From Ailurus styani (taxonomy: Eukaryota > Chordata > Mammalia > Carnivora > Ailuridae): a DNA stretch of 64,000 nucleotides. The notes below the pieces were generated by a model that ran no database searches, was not told the origin of the DNA, and saw only the letters and a list, made by a program, of their open reading frames with translations. The translations under genes and the position numbers were made by a program. Location of the stretch: positions 6,856,069 to 6,920,068 of the forward strand of contig LNAC01000031.1 in the NCBI GenBank assembly GCA_002007465.1, in the 5' to 3' direction. Positions within the stretch are counted from its first letter, which is position 1, and each line of letters starts with the position of its first letter. Shown piece after piece: positions 61,052-64,000 of the stretch.

Positions 61052-61260
61052 AGCTTGTTACATTTTTTTTTTGGCTTTAGTTTTTGTTTATTTATTTATT
61101 TTTATTTATTTATTTTTTATTCTTTGCCCCAGTGGTACAGGTCTGTGAATCACAAGGCTTACATCTTTCACAGCATTCACCAAAGCACAAACCCTCCCCA
61201 ATGTCCATAACCCATCCACCCTATCCCTACCTTCCCACCCCCCAAGCTTGTTTCATTTTT
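61052..61260 (-). mobile_element. Very short LINE-1 3' end, antisense, with target-site copies
   Basis: 'agcttgttacattttt' (61052-61067) and 'agcttgtttcattttt' (61245-61260) differ at one base. Between them lies only the reversed tail and about the last 130 bases of the same L1 3' UTR type seen at 58.9 kb ('gtggtacaggtctgtgaatc', 'cattcaccaaagcacaaacc'). Confidence 0.92.
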
Positions 61261-61264
61261 AAAC

Positions 61265-61975
61265 AATGTTCTTTATGGAGTGTAAATCACCTATACACTC
61301 TCTAGGTAGACTGAGAAAAGTAGAAAAAAAATGAATCCAGTAATAGACTTTCTCATAAATAAAAGAGCCTGTGTGAAATATCCTGCTAATTTGGACTAAA
61401 GCTTTTGTGTGGGTATTTAATTATTCAGCTAATAATCTTAATTTGCCAATGGAAATACAACTATACCTAAATGGAGTGCAGGTTGTGAAGTTGCCTAGTG
61501 CTTTTGATTTTGTTTTATTACTTTATTCAGAATATTGGTTTTTTCAATTCTCTATTGTTCTCCATACACTTTTATTCCAGGAAAATTTATTTTTAGAGCC
61601 CCAAATTTCACTTATGTGTGAATAAAATCTAAACTATGGATAATTTCAATTCTATCGTCTCAGACAATATCTGTTCCTATAGTCTAGATGCCCACTAGAT
61701 ATTTCCATTTAGCTCACCACAGTCTCAGACTCCATTTACCTAAAATCAAGCTGTTATTCTAAAATTGCATTTCATTTTTTGACCCTGGATCATCTGGACT
61801 TCCTGCCCTCTCCATAGTATCAACTTCTACATCCCTTTCCAGCTTCCTCTCGCATTGTTCATAGCAAAATTCTTCAGAGTTGTTTATACTTGCAGTGTCC
61901 AAGTCTTCTCCTCTCTTTCTCTCTTGAATCCAATCTAACTGGGCTTTTGCCTCCAGCTCTCCCTGGAAACAGCTC
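61265..61975. other. Unique AT-rich non-coding DNA
   Basis: No repeat is recognised with confidence. The last part may be the eroded start of the LINE-2 that follows. Confidence 0.35.
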
Positions 61976-62545
61976 TTCCCACTGATGACCTCCATGTTGT
62001 TAATTAAATTCAGTGCTCATATCCCAACTCTCTTTTTACTTGAGCTTTCAACTTTTTCTGGATATATTTTATTTCTTTGGTTTCCATTATAACACCATCT
62101 TCTGAATGTCCTGCTATCTTTCTGGCTGGTCCTGCTTAGTCACCTTTGCTGGTGCCTCATCACCTGCCATTGGCAGATTGGACTAACTTGTGGCTCAGAA
62201 CTTAGACTTCTCTTTCATTTTTATACTCCTTATGCAGATGTTCTCTTACAGGTTTATGGCTTCCAGATACTGTTGATCACTTCAAGCTTACACCTTTGGC
62301 CTGAAACACCCCTTTGAACTCCAAATATCTGTACTTGGATGCTTAATAAACAACTCAAAATTTATATGTCCAAAACTGAGCTTCTGGTCCTTCCTCCATA
62401 ATTTTGTGTTTTCCACAGTATTTTCCATTTCACTAACTCCATTCTTCCAAATACTCAGGCCAAACATCTTGGAGTAATCATGGACTCCTTTCTTTTCTCT
62501 TATTCCCCCAACTCCAGTGTATCAGCAAATCCTGTTATCTTTCCA

Positions 62546-62705
62546 TTCACAATTGTCTGTCTATATAACTTGTAGCACCTAGTGCAAGTAAAAATGTGGG
62601 ATCATTTATTAAAAAATCATTAAGAATTTCAAGACCATGACAGTAGAGCATTAAATCAGAGGTGGAATCCTGCATGACAGTCTAAGATACCCACCTATGA
62701 AGCCT
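62546..62705. repeat. Unnamed dispersed repeat inserted in the LINE-2
   Basis: 'aaatcattaagaatttcaag', 'accatgacagtagagcatta' and 'cacctatgaagcc' break the LINE-2 order and resemble a dispersed mammalian sequence that I cannot name. Confidence 0.35.
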
Positions 62706-62786
62706 TTTCACAATGTAATGATTTTAACTACTCACCTCTTCCACTTATGTGAGATCCAAGCCACCATCATTTTTTCCCGAACTTTC

Positions 62787-62978
62787 TAAAGATTTATTTT
62801 TGGGGAGAAGGGGAGTGTGTGCGAGTGGAGGGAGAGGCAGAGGGAGATAGAGAATCTCAAGCAGACTTCACACTGAACATGGAGTCCAATGTGGGGCTCA
62901 ATCTCATGACCCTGAGATCGTGACCTGAGCCCAAACCAAGAATTGGATACTTAACTGACAGCACCACCTGGGCGCCCC
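62787..62978 (-). repeat. Can-SINE, antisense, old, inside LINE-2
   Basis: 'ctaaagatttatttttgggg' start, 'ctcatgaccctgagatcgtg' and 'caccacctgggcgcccc' end. The flanks 'aactttctaaa' and 'aactatttaaa' may be eroded target-site copies. Confidence 0.9.
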
Positions 62979-63461
62979 AAACTATTTAAATGCAGTCCAC
63001 TCAGGTGTCCCTATTTCTCCTCTTGACCCTTTCAATGTATTCTCAACTGAGCAGTCAGAGAGACCTACTAAACGATAAATCAGATAATTTTACCCCCTTG
63101 CTCAAAGTCCAGTGACTGCCATTTCACTCACAGTAAAACCTCCATTTCTCTTTCTCCAACCTAAGTTAGTGTGTCATTGTGTCACACCTAGATAACTGCA
63201 ATATCCTCCAAGCCTTCTTACGCCTGTCTCTTCTGATTGTGATCTGCCTGCATACCTTAGCAAGACCAGTCTTTATGAAATACTGTTTTTATCACTTCAC
63301 TTCATAATATTCGATCCTTATCTTATACTATCTCAAGTGAAAAACTCCTCTGGCTCTTACAGCCCTCCACAGTCTACCTCAACTCTACAGAATAACCCAT
63401 TTTCCATTTTTTCTCCATTCGAAAAGCTCCATTCACTTTAGTCTGGCCAGTTGCAAATGTA

Positions 63462-63792
63462 CAGTTGACACTTGAACAACATGGGTTTGAGCTGCCTGGG
63501 TCACTTATATGCGTGTCTTTTTTGGATAATACAGTACATACTATAAATGTATTTTCTCTTCCTTATGGTTTTCTTAATAACATTTTCTTTTTTCTAGCTG
63601 CCTTTATTGTAAGAAAACGGTATATAATATACATGACATACAAAATGTGTGTTAATCGACTGTTTATGTAATTGAAAAGTCTTCTGGTCAACAGTAGGCT
63701 ATTAGTATTTAAATTCTGAGGGTGTCAAATATTGTGTGCAGACTTTCAACTCTGTCAGTGCCCCTACCCCCATGTCTTTCAAGGGTTAACTG
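63462..63792. mobile_element. Tigger2-like non-autonomous DNA transposon with terminal inverted repeats
   Basis: The left end 'cagttgacacttgaacaaca' and the right end 'gtctttcaagggttaactg' are inverted copies with a few mismatches. TA flanks both ends (63460-63461 and 63793-63794), as expected of the TcMar superfamily. The inner 'tctggtcaacagtaggctat' block is typical of Tigger2-derived elements. At about 330 bases it has no transposase. Confidence 0.85.
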
Positions 63793-64000
63793 TATTCCAC
63801 ATTCACCCATAGTCCTGCTAATACTCTTTTTCTTAGTAGAAAGCACATTTTTTTTTTTTTTGGCTTTATGCCTGTCTTGATCATGCACATCCTCCAAGGT
63901 TTACTTTGTTTCTACTTTCTCCCAAAACTTTCTCTGACTACCCTGGTTCTCACTGATTTACCCTGCATTCTAGTATCTATTGAACTTAGATTTTGGTACT

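Larger units (their letters stand above)
61980..64000 (+). mobile_element. Long LINE-2 element, sense, interrupted three times, runs off the window
   Basis: LINE-2 blocks appear in order: 'gacctccatgttgttaatta', 'tagtcacctttgctggtgcc', 'aacaactcaaaatttatatg', 'gtccaaaactgagcttctgg', 'gtatcagcaaatcctgttat', 'tccaagccaccatcat', 'taactgcaatatcctccaag', 'gtccagtgactgccatttca', and after 63795 'ctttctctgactaccctgg'. Insertions lie at about 62546-62705, 62787-62978 and 63462-63792. All frames are broken, so it is inactive. Confidence 0.75.

Overview
The window is nuclear DNA from a carnivoran mammal, most likely a mustelid (weasel, mink, ferret or marten group). The evidence is its repeats. At least eleven tRNA-derived Can-SINEs are present. 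Several have the arrangement (head ending in GTGGGTTAA, tail running through CTGCCTGCCTCTCTGCCTACTTG) that I associate with mustelids. Carnivore-type LINE-1 3' ends are also present. Older mammal-wide elements (MIR, LINE-2, an ERVL-MaLR LTR, Tigger DNA transposons) are scattered throughout. The DNA is AT-rich and CpG-poor. I find no intact protein-coding gene, no tRNA or rRNA gene and no CRISPR array. The window reads as intergenic or deep intronic sequence.

Layout. 1-28 kb: many young SINEs, an L1 3' end at 7.4-7.8 kb, a MaLR LTR at 16.3-16.8 kb, a short L1 at 21.9-22.1 kb and a relic of L1/HAL1 first-ORF sequence at 26.2-27.1 kb. 27.7-28.7 kb: two exact direct duplications, each joined by a single N, which look like assembly artefacts, with a SINE between them. 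31.4-33.7 kb: an old, internally deleted minus-strand L1. 34.2-34.8 and 54.5-55.4 kb: antisense LINE-2-like stretches, the first carrying a CTCF-like motif. 28.2-53.5 kb: no Can-SINE that I can find. The stretch 34.8-47.9 kb is poor in recognisable repeats of any kind and holds several blocks that look like conserved non-coding elements. 53.5-64 kb: SINEs and L1s return, including two SINEs side by side that share one target site, a 5'-truncated L1 keeping the open C-terminal end of ORF2, and a long LINE-2 broken up by a SINE, a Tigger2-like element and a third short insertion.

No genes can be shown to work together here. The open frames present are short, lack recognisable domains (except L1 ORF2 pieces) and often run through simple repeats or N runs. 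The best leads are one possible terminal exon near 50.1 kb, a poly(A)-tailed insertion of an unidentified RNA at 44.3 kb, the SINE-free block, and the signs of assembly error. I see no evidence for a new biological system.
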